Positions 1 to 8,637 of a DNA stretch of 22,140 nucleotides are shown here, piece by piece. A model generated the notes under the pieces. That model was not told where the DNA came from, did no database searches, and saw nothing but the letters and a program-made list of their open reading frames with translations. Within the stretch, counting starts at the first letter, position 1. Each line of letters starts with the position of its first letter. This DNA is from Flammula alnicola (Eukaryota > Basidiomycota > Agaricomycetes > Agaricales > Strophariaceae): the NCBI GenBank assembly GCA_015499995.1, contig JADNRV010000610.1, positions 1-22,140 of the forward strand, written 5' to 3'. A program made the translations under genes and the position numbers.

Positions 1-290
1 TCTCTTGTATATACATCTTACTTTCGGTATAATAATTCCTTAATATCGATTGTTTTTATGTCGTCTAACGTGAAGGGTCTGATGCACAATGATTCTTGTA
101 CCGGAAAGCTTCTCGACACAGCACTTGAAGTCTAGGTATGGTCATCCGTTCTCTCGACGCCTTTTGACGCTCGAAACATAACAAGTGTGATGAATAATGG
201 TCCGTATCATTCGGGGCTTTCTGAAACGATGCAAATCGCTGTATCACGCCTAATCACCGCAGGAACATGAATTCCAACCCCGGTACACTG
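1..290. other. Left flank, no gene seen
   Basis: No ORF with protein-like composition and no RNA gene is visible. Base composition is mixed and ordinary, changing abruptly to AT-rich sequence at the edge of the inverted-repeat element at 291. Confidence 0.5.
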
Positions 291-355
291 ACACACCGGC
301 GGTTCCAACATTAAAAGCTCCTTTTGACGTGTATCAAGTACGTTGTCAAAGATTT
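291..355 (+). repeat. Left terminal inverted repeat
   Basis: Pairs with 1312-1376 in inverted orientation. The outermost 16 bases differ at one position. Shared blocks include GGTTCCAACATTAAAAGCTC, TGTATCAAGTACGTT and GATTTTAAGT. Confidence 0.8.
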
Positions 356-1311
356 TAAGTATTAGTTACCATATTGAATATTTCAGCATTTAAAATCTTT
401 TATTAAGTCTTAAAGATTCTCGTATTTTAAATCTTGAATAAGATATAAAGCTCCTTTCCACGGTAACAAATATTTTAACTCGAAATTTATTTAAAATGTT
501 CCACCATATTTAAAATTTTAATTTAGCAAGAAATACTTTTAGTACTTAAAATAAAAATAAATCCAATAGCGTGGTTACCATTTTAAATATTGAGCACAAT
601 CTAAAATTTACACATATTTAAAATATAAAAGAACATTTAAAATTATCAAAGATGTTATTCAAGATTTCAAGTAGAAAAAAATCCTCGATTAATCGCCCAC
701 TCATTGCCCACTCATTGCCCACTTGTCGCCGACTTTCTGGGCACATAATGCATGCCCGGTGAAAAAGCGGACGTGCACAACCCAGCCTTGAGAATCCTTG
801 ATAATTTAATATTTAATCCTACAGACCAAGTGAGCAAGTTTCCCTCGTACTTATTCAGGAGATGCAGCTTACTAACTAAGAAACTCGAATCTGCCCACTA
901 ATTTCAGCGGGACGGCGAGCCGTTGCACGCATAACGGGCGCTAGGCAGGTAATGAGTGGGCGATGAGTGGGCAATTCATTGAGGATTTTTTTATACTTTA
1001 AATGCTGGATACCGTGTAAGATTTTTTAAAATGTTACTTAATATTTGAAGTATAAAGACTTCTAAGACGTTGTCACATATTCATTATATAAAGCAACGTA
1101 TCGGAATTTTTAATACTTAAAATTTAAGATATTCCCGATTGTTATCCTAGTCTTAAAATACTTGACTTCGTATAAAGCACCTTTCAATGTAATCAAAGAT
1201 TTTAAATCTAAGATATCCCTACATGGTGTTGAGTATTTAAAATAGAATAATTTCTTGTACGTTATCCGACATTTTAAATACGAAATAAGATTGTAGAATT
1301 TCCTACACTTA

Positions 1312-1376
1312 AAATCCTTGATAACGTACTTGATACACATCAAAAGGAGCTTTTAATGTTGGAACCACCGGTGTGT
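1312..1376 (-). repeat. Right terminal inverted repeat
   Basis: Inverted partner of 291-355. It ends in GGTGTGT at 1376, mirroring ACACACC at 291. Confidence 0.8.
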
Positions 1377-1576
1377 GAAGCAGATACTCGGGAACAGCTT
1401 CGGAGTTCAACCTGTCATGCAGATCGCCTAAAAAGGGAAAATTTGCCACATTTGGACATCTTGGCTTGATCTTGAGGCGGCCTCGTGGTTTGCGCAGTAC
1501 TTACATAAGGCTCTGCCATCGATGCGCCTTAAAAACGCAATGGGGAATCTCGTTGGGGATCTTCCGTGACTTGGGA

Positions 1577-1583
1577 TATAAAG
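1577..1583 (+). promoter_or_regulatory. TATA-box-like site
   Basis: TATAAAG lies about 110 bp upstream of the ATG at 1687, in a stretch (1377-1686) that otherwise holds no gene. The spacing fits a TATA promoter with a short 5' leader, but this is an inference from position only. Confidence 0.4.
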
Positions 1584-1686
1584 GTTCTTGCGGCCATCGC
1601 CGTACCCTGACCTCTTCGCTCCTTCCCCCTGCATCTCTCTCACTCTGACATAGCGGACTGAGCGTCGAGGTGAACTTGTAGGCAAG

Positions 1687-2209
1687 ATGAGCTCCGACGG
1701 GCACGCTTCAGTTCTGGAGAAGCAGCGCAGATATGCTAAGGCGTCCATCCAGCAGATGGTGCACGCGCTCCAGCTCAGCCGACATGATAGAAATGTTCTC
1801 CAGAGCTACGAAGGCTTTCATGCATTCTCAGCTGGTATTTTAAAGGGTCTCCGAGATATAGTGGACTCCGTCAGAGCCAACTTGAGGCAAGATGCTCTAG
1901 AGGCCATTTATGATCTTAAAAGGTAGTGTCATTCGCCACTCTCTGCTTGTGTTTGATACGAGTCAGCTAAATAATGCATCTATCAACACCCATCAGCGAT
2001 ATCAAATCTGCGGTCAAAACCATGTCAGACGCGCTTATTGGTAGTCCTGCTAGTCAGACTCTGGGTGAAATCTATGCCGACATCATCAGGTTGGTATCCA
2101 ACATAAAAGACTTCCTTTCCAAGGTGAGAATCAGTCCTTATTGCAATGATATTCTGTAATTTCTGACCTTCGTCGTATCTAGAGAGAAAGCTGGCTTGAA
2201 CCTGCCTAG
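1687..2209 (+). CDS. Unrecognised small helical protein (129 aa, 3 exons)
   Basis: I do not recognise the family. Exons 1687-1922, 1997-2123 and 2183-2209 join in one frame. Intron 1 (74 nt) starts GTAGTG and ends CATCAG; intron 2 (59 nt) starts GTGAGA and ends ATCTAG. The last exon is only eight codons plus TAG and is the least certain part. The product begins MSSDGHASVLEKQRRYAK and is rich in charged and aliphatic residues with no proline until its C-terminal end region, so it should be mostly alpha-helical. It has no cysteine, signal peptide or membrane segment. Splice sites continuing the frame twice, and a TATA-like box upstream, support a real gene. The neighbouring inverted-repeat element ends about 310 bp upstream and may affect its promoter. 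Confidence 0.55.
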
Positions 2210-2911
2210 CGCGTAGCGCGATGCAGCTTCTTGATTGCCTTCAGGGAGGCTGGTTTTGATCTATGCTTAACTTATACCTTTGTACGAGGACATCTACAAG
2301 AGTGGCGAGGCAACGCGGGTGCCGCCGCAGTAGGCCTCTCCAATTTTGGCTTTTGGGATGACAATTAGGAGGCAGATTTGCTTTCTCTCGCTCTGTGGAA
2401 GGAGGCAGCCTTCAAATGACACACAGAGAAAGGCCCTTTTGCATTTTCCTTCCGTCCTCGTCGTCTTAAGTTGTCGTCTGTGCTACGTGTTATTTTCTTT
2501 TATTCTTTTATTTTTTGGGTCATCAATTATGCATTGGATTGTCAAATCATTTATAGCTGGCCACCGTGTTGTGGTCAGCTTGGGCTCGACGGGAATAAAT
2601 TAATCGATTAGGTTGGCGGTGGACAGAGGCACTAGTACCTCTGAGAGGCGCTAATACCTCTGAGAGGCCCGCGTACTACTTAATGCCCATTTGCGGCACA
2701 CTTGTGGGTCCTGAACCTCTTGAACTTGTGATATAGTTATGCAACTCTCCCACATGATTGCCTAGGATCCCCTTTTTTGGGCTAGCAAAGAGCATCGCAT
2801 TGGCCAAGAATCAATTTGAATGAGCGCTGGGCCGTCCTGGACGGAGATCGCGCGAGTGAAGTCCAAATAGCACCCAGGGTTACGATGTATCCTGCGAGCC
2901 ATTATTTAACT
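2210..2911. other. Intergenic stretch with a short tandem repeat
   Basis: No supported gene. The open frame at 2346-2603 has no protein-like features. A 19-bp tandem repeat lies at 2625-2669; the rest shows nothing I can name. Confidence 0.5.
2625..2669. repeat. 19-bp near-palindromic tandem repeat (2.4 copies)
   Basis: AGAGGCACTAGTACCTCTG and AGAGGCGCTAATACCTCTG sit head to tail, followed by AGAGGCC. Each full unit is itself nearly palindromic: AGAGG and CCTCT flank an ACTAGT-like centre. Confidence 0.75.
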
Positions 2912-2993
2912 GGTCCAGTGGTCTAGTGGTTATGATTTCTGTCTCACATCTCGTGTTCACAGAAGGTCCCCGGTTCGACCCCGGGCTGAACCA
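2912..2993 (+). tRNA. tRNA-Val (anticodon CAC), intron-containing
   Basis: The cloverleaf folds as acceptor 2912-2918 with 2986-2992, D arm 2921-2936, anticodon stem TCTGT (2938-2942) with ACAGA (2959-2963), and T arm CCCGG/CCGGG around TTCGACC (2969-2985). The discriminator is A (2993). With a 9-nt intron at 2949-2957 removed, the loop is CTCACAC with anticodon CAC at 2945-2947. The intron contains GTG (2953-2955), complementary to the anticodon, as is usual for eukaryotic pre-tRNA introns. A-box and B-box promoters (GGTCTAGTGGTTA, GGTTCGACC) are internal. TTTT at 2994-2997 ends Pol III transcription. One C-A mismatch in the acceptor stem (2915 with 2989) and one T-T in the D stem are slightly unusual. 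Without the intron the unspliced loop could be misread as a Glu-type (CTC) loop. Confidence 0.9.
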
Positions 2994-2997
2994 TTTT

Positions 2998-3624
2998 GAG
3001 TTCCTCAATTTTAAAGAATCCAAATAGATCCATATGCGTCAGCCAGCTTGTTTAAGATAGAACTTCCTCAAGTTCAGTCCTCCTTTTTCGATTCGTCGTT
3101 TTCCGGCTAAATTCATACAAGAAATATGTAGCAAATTCTACAAACCAACTCATCTCTTTTACATCCTAATCCTCATCGTCGCGATGATAATGAGCTCAAT
3201 AAGCGTAGTACTGGCATCAGGTCCGAGGGTATTTATATGTAAGTACGATATTGCCGTTGTCATAAGTAGTCTGTCTGCCTGTCTATCTCTGTCTCGTCTG
3301 CACGCGTGCTTTTTTTTGAAGTTGAAGCCGGAGAGTCGTGTGAGTTCCATAGGGACCCGTTGACCGGCTGGAAGGGTGTCGCAGCAAGCAAACTGCTGAT
3401 AACCTGTCCACGGCTCTCCGGCTTGTCGTTCAAGTACACGGCCCGTGGTACGTGCCCACGCACCACGTCACATAAATACAAAAAGAAAAGCCCACACACC
3501 CAGTACAGAGGAGAGAGAAGGAGGCAGAGCGAAGAGAGGGGGTAAAAGAGGGAAGGGCAGGGGCGTAAAAAGGACACCGACATCCAGGGAATAATTAAAA
3601 AGAAATAGTGTGGATCGTGGGTCT
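2998..3624. other. Gene-free stretch, 3' flank of the NIPA gene
   Basis: No protein-like ORF. It holds a pyrimidine-rich GTCT/CTGT run near 3268-3300, an 11-bp inverted repeat (3325-3335 with 3414-3424) and a purine-rich tract near 3505-3560. It probably includes the 3' UTR of the leftward gene ending at 3625. Confidence 0.5.
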
Positions 3625-5525
3625 CTATGAGCGGGGTGATATTCGCACATCCGTCAGCGACGAATCCAGGATGGGGGAATGACTGTGGCTCCTGGAGCCT
3701 TCGTTCCTGGATAAAGGCAACGGAACGTTCGACGGGCTGAGTTGCTGTTGCTGTTGCCGCCGCTTCGTCTTGCCCTTTCCCAACAACGCCCTTTCATCCT
3801 CCGCACCCGTATCATACCCCTCCTCTTCCCACTCCTCCGCCTCCCTCAACTGATGCAGGTCCCCGCTCTTCTGCTGCCGGTGCTGCGAATAATGCTGCCC
3901 CACAGACCCATTCGTTACAGGCGTGCCATCCCCCTCGGTGTCTTCAAACGCATTGAACAGCGTCGTCGACTGCGCCTTGTACAGCGAGCTCTGCCGGCCG
4001 TGTCGTCCTGCCCTGCCCGCACCCGCACCCACACCGCCCATGTGGATGTCAATTTCCCCGCGATCGCCCACGCCGTTCCACCCGTCCAGCGACATGCGGC
4101 CCTGCAGACTCAACCGGGGGTTCATCAGCCCGCCCTCCAGCGTCGAGTGGCTGTGCGCCTGCCCGTTGGGGTGGTCCAGCGGCGGCTCGGGGATGCGCGA
4201 CAGGTTGAGCAGGTGCACGCCCAGGAAGGTCACGATGAAGCCTGCGAGCAGCGAGAAGGTGTTTGAGGCGTCCGAGGTGTTGAATCCTTGGAACAGGATC
4301 AGAGAGGCGACGATGGTGCATGTCGAAAAGCCGACATAGTACAATGGGTTGACACTGATCAGAATCCGTTAGCTGGGGGTTATTCAAGCCACCTCTCGAA
4401 AATCCGAGATTGGGTCAGTAGTAGATGGCACTCACACATTAGTCGAGAATGTATCAAGTGCCTTGTTGAAGTAGTTCATTTGCACGATGATAGAAAGCCC
4501 GACGACAATCATGAACACGTAGGTACTGGGATGTGTGAATTGATTGTTGCCCCCGAACGTCAGTTTGACCGCGACACCGAAGCCCTTGATGGCCATGACA
4601 CTGACTGAGCCGACCAGAGAGCAGATGGAGAGGTAGACAATTGGATTGGACCGTCCGTATTTTGGCACGACGAGGTAGACCATGACAAGAGTGAAAACGA
4701 GGACGGAGAAGCAGTAGAGGAGGAAGCCTAGTTATTCACGAAGACATTACGGTTAGCAAAGCAAGATGTATGAAGACAATAAATGGAGAAGACATGCCAG
4801 GTTGAATAGCGAAATGCAAAATCTCATCCACGGTATTAATCGGCTTATCCTCCGGAGCGTGTAGCACGATGATGAGCGAACCCAATAAACACAATGTGCA
4901 TCCAACCCGGCCAAGATGTCCCAATTCTTCACCCAGCAGGAACGACGCGAGTACGGCACTATAAAAAAAGTGAGCCAGTCAGGGGTCTGGGGTAAACGCA
5001 TGATGAGGGCTCGGTGAAGATGCGCACCCTATCAGCACGCTGAGAGCTCCCAGCGGCGTTACTAGAATAGGTGGTGCAAACGTATATGCTGCAAAATTGG
5101 CAACTGAGAGAATAAAAGGAAATGAAAGGCTCGTGTGAGTGGTTTTGCATCGTTGTTGGCAAGGCGAAGCTCACTTTCGCCGAGCACCACTACAAGGAAA
5201 TGATCTTCCGTTGAGCATGTATATGTCGTCTAACGATAAGAAACACGTACTAGTCACCATTCCCGCCCACCATATTGGATTTTTGAGGTATGTTAAATTG
5301 TCGGAAGCCTGTGCGCCGTACGCTGAGTTCAGAGCTGCATCGTTCAAGCCCTAAAAAGCAAGCCGTTGTCAGGCTAAAGAGAACGTCGAGCGAAGGATAG
5401 GGGTCCAGAGATAGTTTCTTGGCCATTATTTGAGGATAAAATACCTTTTTCGTGATTATAAAACTGGATCCGATGCCGACTGAGCCGCAAAGGGCCAGTA
5501 TGAGTCCGATGTATTTATCTTCCAT
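3625..5525 (-). CDS. NIPA-family magnesium transporter (484 aa, 7 exons)
   Basis: Exons in coding order: 5525-5445, 5350-5251, 5189-5175, 5103-5028, 4958-4798, 4727-4436 and 4354-3625, giving 485 codons with TAG. Signature stretches follow the NIPA (DUF803) order: YIGLILALCGSVGIGSSFI (TM1), NPIWWAGM, a GE-ANFAAY-FAP segment, LVTPLGALSVLIG, HLGRVGC-LLGS-IIVLHAPED, a YLSICSLVGSVSV segment, QMNYFNKALDTFSTNVV and PLYYVGFST. About nine membrane segments are expected, as in the family, whose members move Mg2+ across plasma or endosomal membranes. After NLSR the last ~190 residues are a soluble low-complexity tail with Ser, Gly, His, a QQQQQ run and acidic patches, longer than in animal NIPA2. Exon 3 is only 15 nt, and the intron at 4728-4797 begins with GC. 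The ATG at 5525 opens directly into TM1 as in relatives. Confidence 0.92.
4728..4797 (-). other. GC-AG intron in the NIPA gene
   Basis: Reading leftward, the exon ends CAACCTG at 4798 and the intron starts GCATGT; the acceptor is AACTAG at 4728. Only this join gives the family reading Ile-Gln-Pro-Gly-Phe-Leu-Leu-Tyr. The nearest GT (GTCTTC, three bases further in) would shift the frame. Confidence 0.7.
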
Positions 5526-5739
5526 GAAGGTGGTAGCAGCGCCTGTCAGAGCGCAGGGTAGGGTATTACGAACTTAAAGAAGGGAAATAGAAAGGACGAA
5601 GCCAGCGCTGGGAAGAAGGACAGAGATGAGAAGTGGTGAGCTGGAGGTGGGCGGATGACCGTCGTAGCACAATGCAGGAGCACAGCAATATCACGTGACC
5701 ATACAGAACTTGCGGAGGGAAAAGAAGAGCAAAAAAGAG
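5526..5739. other. Presumed NIPA promoter and 5' leader
   Basis: About 210 bp between the NIPA start codon and the 3' end of the tRNA-Pro gene, both leftward. No clear TATA box was seen. The Pol III terminator T-run of the tRNA (on the minus strand) lies at 5732-5737. Confidence 0.4.
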
Positions 5740-5830
5740 GGCCTCACTGGGAATTGAACCCAGGACCTCTTCCAATTGTCGGTTCTAGGAACCACCCAAA
5801 GGAAGAATCATGCTACTAGACCATAAGGCC
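5740..5830 (-). tRNA. tRNA-Pro (anticodon TGG), intron-containing
   Basis: On the minus strand the acceptor GGCCTTA (from 5830) pairs with TGAGGCC (5747-5741), and the discriminator is C (5740). The D arm contains GGTCTAGTAGCATGATT. The anticodon stem CTTCC/GGAAG (5805-5801 and 5773-5769) closes a loop that, after removal of a 20-nt intron (5794-5775), reads TTTGGGT with anticodon TGG at 5798-5796. The T arm is CTGGG-TTCAATT-CCCAG. A run of six T follows the 3' end. All stems pair, including one T-G wobble in the acceptor. Confidence 0.92.
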
Positions 5831-6463
5831 GATGCATTAGTTTTGCGGGATAACAACACCTGTACTTGGTATACGCGCAGCACCAGAAATATCCAAGCAT
5901 GCACAAATACGAATTTTTCTATAAAGTCTTGGCCTCCCGACGGTTTGTTCTTTACGACGATTTGCCCCCCTTCCAGACGCCAACGTGAGCGAGGACGGGT
6001 CTTCCTTTTTATCTCGTCGGAGAGTGTCTTCCAGGCTTCTCTTTCGCTAGCAACACTAGCCTTGTTTCAAGGCGATGATGGATTTCTAGATAGTAGGGCA
6101 AGCTACATGCACAATTCAATATTGGGATCGATGTAAAATGTGTCAGTTGCGCGGAACCCTGCCGTCCACCGAACTCTTGAAGCGGATGAACCGTGAGTGA
6201 GTGATTTTCATGTAAAGCAGAGCACAACGAACATCTAGCATGGCCGAACCCAACCCTCCCGACTTATACCATCAGCAATACTATTTGTGCATACATAAGT
6301 GACCTTGAGCATTGCTCAATGACGGTTGTGTCGAAATTATACTATATTCTTACAAATTTCCTGACGAATTGGCAGAACACTTGGGGCTTATAATGGGTGG
6401 TATTCAGATGTGCGAAAGCAATGTTATTGCGAGAAAGAGGACTGCAGAGAATGATGTAAAGAT
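5831..6463. other. Gene-free stretch between tRNA-Pro and eS26
   Basis: Several open frames exist, but none has a recognisable motif or supported splice structure. The right part should contain the 3' UTR of the leftward eS26 gene ending at 6464. Confidence 0.45.
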
Positions 6464-7137
6464 TTAGGCCTTCGCAGCACTAGCTGTGGCCTTTGCGTCC
6501 TCGGCGGCAGCGACAGCAGGGTTGACCTTCTTTCCATCCTTCCATCGGACACGTGGGGGAGGAGCACGGTTGCGACGACCCTCACGAGAGCGAACACGGA
6601 CGACTTAAATATAAAATGTCAGAGGCCGGGGTTAGGGCGAAGGGGAGGGGACTGACCATGTGAGTGAATGGCGCATGATACGCAGTATGCGATTTTGATG
6701 TACAATTTGGGGATAACATATTCTAAGAAATAGCAGGATGTTAATAAAACAGGGAGTGAGACAAGTTCAAGGAAGACGCACCAGGGTAGACGCTGGCCTC
6801 GCTGATATCACGGACAGCAGCACTCTCGACCATGTTCCTCACTGTGAACCTCTTGATGGCCTTATCCTTTGCGACGCAGCGAGAGCAGTTCGAGCAGCGC
6901 ATGAAGGTGACATGGCCACGTCCCTTCTTGTTGCGGCCGCCATTTCTTCTTTTCTTGGTCTAGAAAACGCAGAAGAGCCAGATCAGCGTCCATCCACCGA
7001 TATTGGCCCAAGTATCCACACGACATCCAAATCTCGCATCGCGCATCCATCTCAATTTCGCCACAAAACGGTGTAAACTTCATAGAGGCGATACAGAGGA
7101 TGCGCCGGAGCGCCTTTGCGTTGAGAAAACTCACCAT
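6464..7137 (-). CDS. RPS26: 40S ribosomal protein eS26 (128 aa, 4 exons)
   Basis: Exons in coding order: 7137-7135 (the ATG alone), 6959-6782, 6722-6657 and 6603-6464. The product starts [18 protein letters not shown] and carries the eS26 zinc-binding cysteines C23/C26 (MRCSNC) and C74/C77 (YCVSCAIHS). It also has the conserved stretches [11 protein letters not shown] and [11 protein letters not shown]. It ends with a basic APPPRVRW segment and an Ala-rich tail to TAA. eS26 sits near the mRNA exit channel of the small subunit. The first intron (6960-7134, 175 nt) follows immediately after the start codon and is about three times longer than its neighbours, as is common in ribosomal protein genes, where it often boosts expression. 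The gene is divergent from the CBM19-like gene. Confidence 0.95.
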
Positions 7138-7609
7138 TTTGATTGTCGGTGTCGAGAGGCGATGTGTTGGACGACGACGAGACGGTTTGCCAGTGTGCTT
7201 GCGGCTCGATGCAGCGGTTCCCACACACCGGCCGGGTGTTCGGCAACCGGCAAAACGCGGCCCTTGTTGCATCACTAATTTATTTTAGGAACAAATGCAC
7301 CAGTCGAAGTCGGGCAACTATGAACAATGGACAAAACTGTCACTCATTGTCTAGTAGAGCAACCATTCCGTCGGGTTTGCTTTTGTTCTCCCTCCTATAA
7401 AGCCCTACACAGCTACCAAATGTTACAGCACGTCGACGGCACTGCAAGCTCCTGTTCCTCTTTCTCAATCTCCCTTCCATCTTCAAGTTAGACTTCTGGA
7501 GCCCGGCGCTCGTTTCTTGGTTCAGTCCCTCCTGATTTTTCTAACTCAACTGTTCACGACTTTCCACGGGACATATTTTGACGACTTGCGGGACAAATTA
7601 AAATATATC
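7138..7609. promoter_or_regulatory. Divergent promoter region, eS26 / CBM19-like gene
   Basis: About 470 bp separate the two start codons. A TATA-like TATAAAG at 7396-7402 faces right, about 210 bp before the CBM19-like start. Nothing TATA-like is obvious for eS26. Confidence 0.45.
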
Positions 7610-8637
7610 ATGCATTTCACTCTTTCTATCACTTTCGCTATTTGCGCTTCGACCTTGGTTCGCTCTTTACCAGTTGTGCTACTCGCGAGTTCAGACCTCT
7701 TGAAGAACGGCCAGGATGCCCAGGCACTGAACGCAGAATGGAAGAGTCTGACGGCCACGTCTCCGTGTGGTAGTGAGTGACCGTGATTTTTTGCTCTTCT
7801 TGAGCAGTCTTTAACAAAAGCGTTGCGCGCTGTTTCTCTATATAGATTTCACTACAGCATGTGTCGAAAATTCGATTGCTAAATGTGAAAATGGCACATG
7901 GAATACCTCAGCTGGCGCCTGCTCGAAAAGCCAACAATGTTTCGCTCTTCCTAGTGTCACATCAGGAGGAACGGTATGGTGGCGTTCCCTGCACCTTAAG
8001 CTGTTCGTGTGTTGATAACATCTTTTAACAGACTATCGCTTGTACCAGCGAAAGGAACGCACTCTCCATCATAAACTCTACAGGAGCTACAGGAGACATA
8101 ACGGGTACGAATACTACAAATTCTGCCAGCAACTCTCCACAATCAGCCACTCGGTCGCGTACTTCAGAGACTTCGATGACTGCTGCGCACAGTGCCAAGT
8201 CTGCCTCGGCCACTGCCCCAGAGCGCGTCACCGTCACTGTTACCGTAACTCCTGTGGAAACACCCCTCCCTTTGACTATCAACACTGTTTCTCCTGAAGA
8301 GGCGTCGAGCATCCTCTCCAGCATCTTGGCACAGGGCCAACCCACCTCATCCTCAGCAGCTTCAGCTTCAGCGGCACCCGCCACTGTATCGCAGGTCTTG
8401 GCCTCCTCGGCCCCAACGCCAGCCACTGGTACCCCAGGAAGTATTATCACTTTGGTGGCTGCCACGGCTACTGGTTCTATTGTCGCGTCCGCGTCCGTCT
8501 CCGCCACTGGCATCCCAGGGAATATCATCACCCCAGTAGCAGCCACAGGCGCTGCGCCCGCATCCACAACAGCTGCCCCTTCTACCGCGACTGGTGTTGC
8601 CGATACTTCCGGTGGATATGGCTACGGAGGATATTAA
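7610..8637 (+). CDS. Secreted CBM19-like chitin-binding protein with Ser/Thr/Ala-rich tail (298 aa)
   Basis: Exons 7610-7772, 7846-7973 and 8032-8637 join with GTGAGT...TATAG and GTATGG...AACAG introns. An N-terminal signal peptide (MHFTLSITFAICASTLVRS) is followed by a domain of about 80 residues. The domain starts LLKNGQDAQALNAEWKSLT and has six cysteines in the pattern C-x5-C-x6-C with later AC, QCFALP and TIACTSE. This matches the fungal CBM19-type module found on chitinases and on small secreted proteins. No catalytic domain follows. The remaining ~185 residues are rich in Ser, Thr, Ala and Pro, probably O-glycosylated, and include two related blocks (ATGTPGSIITLVAATATG and ATGIPGNIITPVAATG). 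The chain ends GGYGYGGY. An in-frame ATG at 7517 would bury the signal peptide, so 7610 is preferred. A role at the chitin wall is inferred. Confidence 0.8.

Larger units (their letters stand above)
291..1376. mobile_element. Non-coding element with long terminal inverted repeats (MITE/foldback-like)
   Basis: The left end (ACACACCGGCGGTTCCAACA, 291 on) is matched by the reverse complement of the right end at 1376. Only a few mismatches occur over about 65 bp (291-355 against 1312-1376). A second inverted pair lies inside: 677-720 against 945-990, with CGCCCACTCAT and GCCCACTCATTG motifs. Between the outer and inner pairs each arm is very AT-rich and full of copies of ATTTTAAATA-like blocks. 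The core, about 725-945, has ordinary GC content and no long ORF. No transposase is encoded, so this would be a non-autonomous element. I could not identify a convincing target-site duplication outside 291/1376. Family assignment is not possible by eye. Confidence 0.75.

Noticed and set aside
690..716. CRISPR-like short direct repeats
   Set aside because: The repeats are contiguous without spacers and sit in a eukaryotic inverted-repeat element.
2346..2603. 85-codon plus-strand open frame with hydrophobic runs
   Set aside because: No splice support, no promoter signal and no family resemblance; the hydrophobic runs come from T-rich sequence.
3742..4339. Plus-strand open frames of 174 and 138 codons
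   Set aside because: They are antisense shadows of the low-complexity NIPA C-terminal tail exon, with Pro/Arg-rich composition typical of shadow frames.
6625..6645. GGGGTTAGGG telomere-like motif
   Set aside because: A single copy within an eS26 intron; not a telomeric tract, and chance is sufficient.
6960..7134. Possible C/D-box snoRNA in the first eS26 intron (CTATGAAG near the 5' part, CTGA near the 3' end)
   Set aside because: The C box is a poor match, no convincing terminal stem joins the two boxes, and CTGA could equally be the branch-point context.
8025..8567. 180-codon minus-strand open frame rich in Ala and Val
   Set aside because: It is antisense to the Ser/Thr/Ala-rich exon of the CBM19-like protein, which has a signal peptide and spliced upstream exons.
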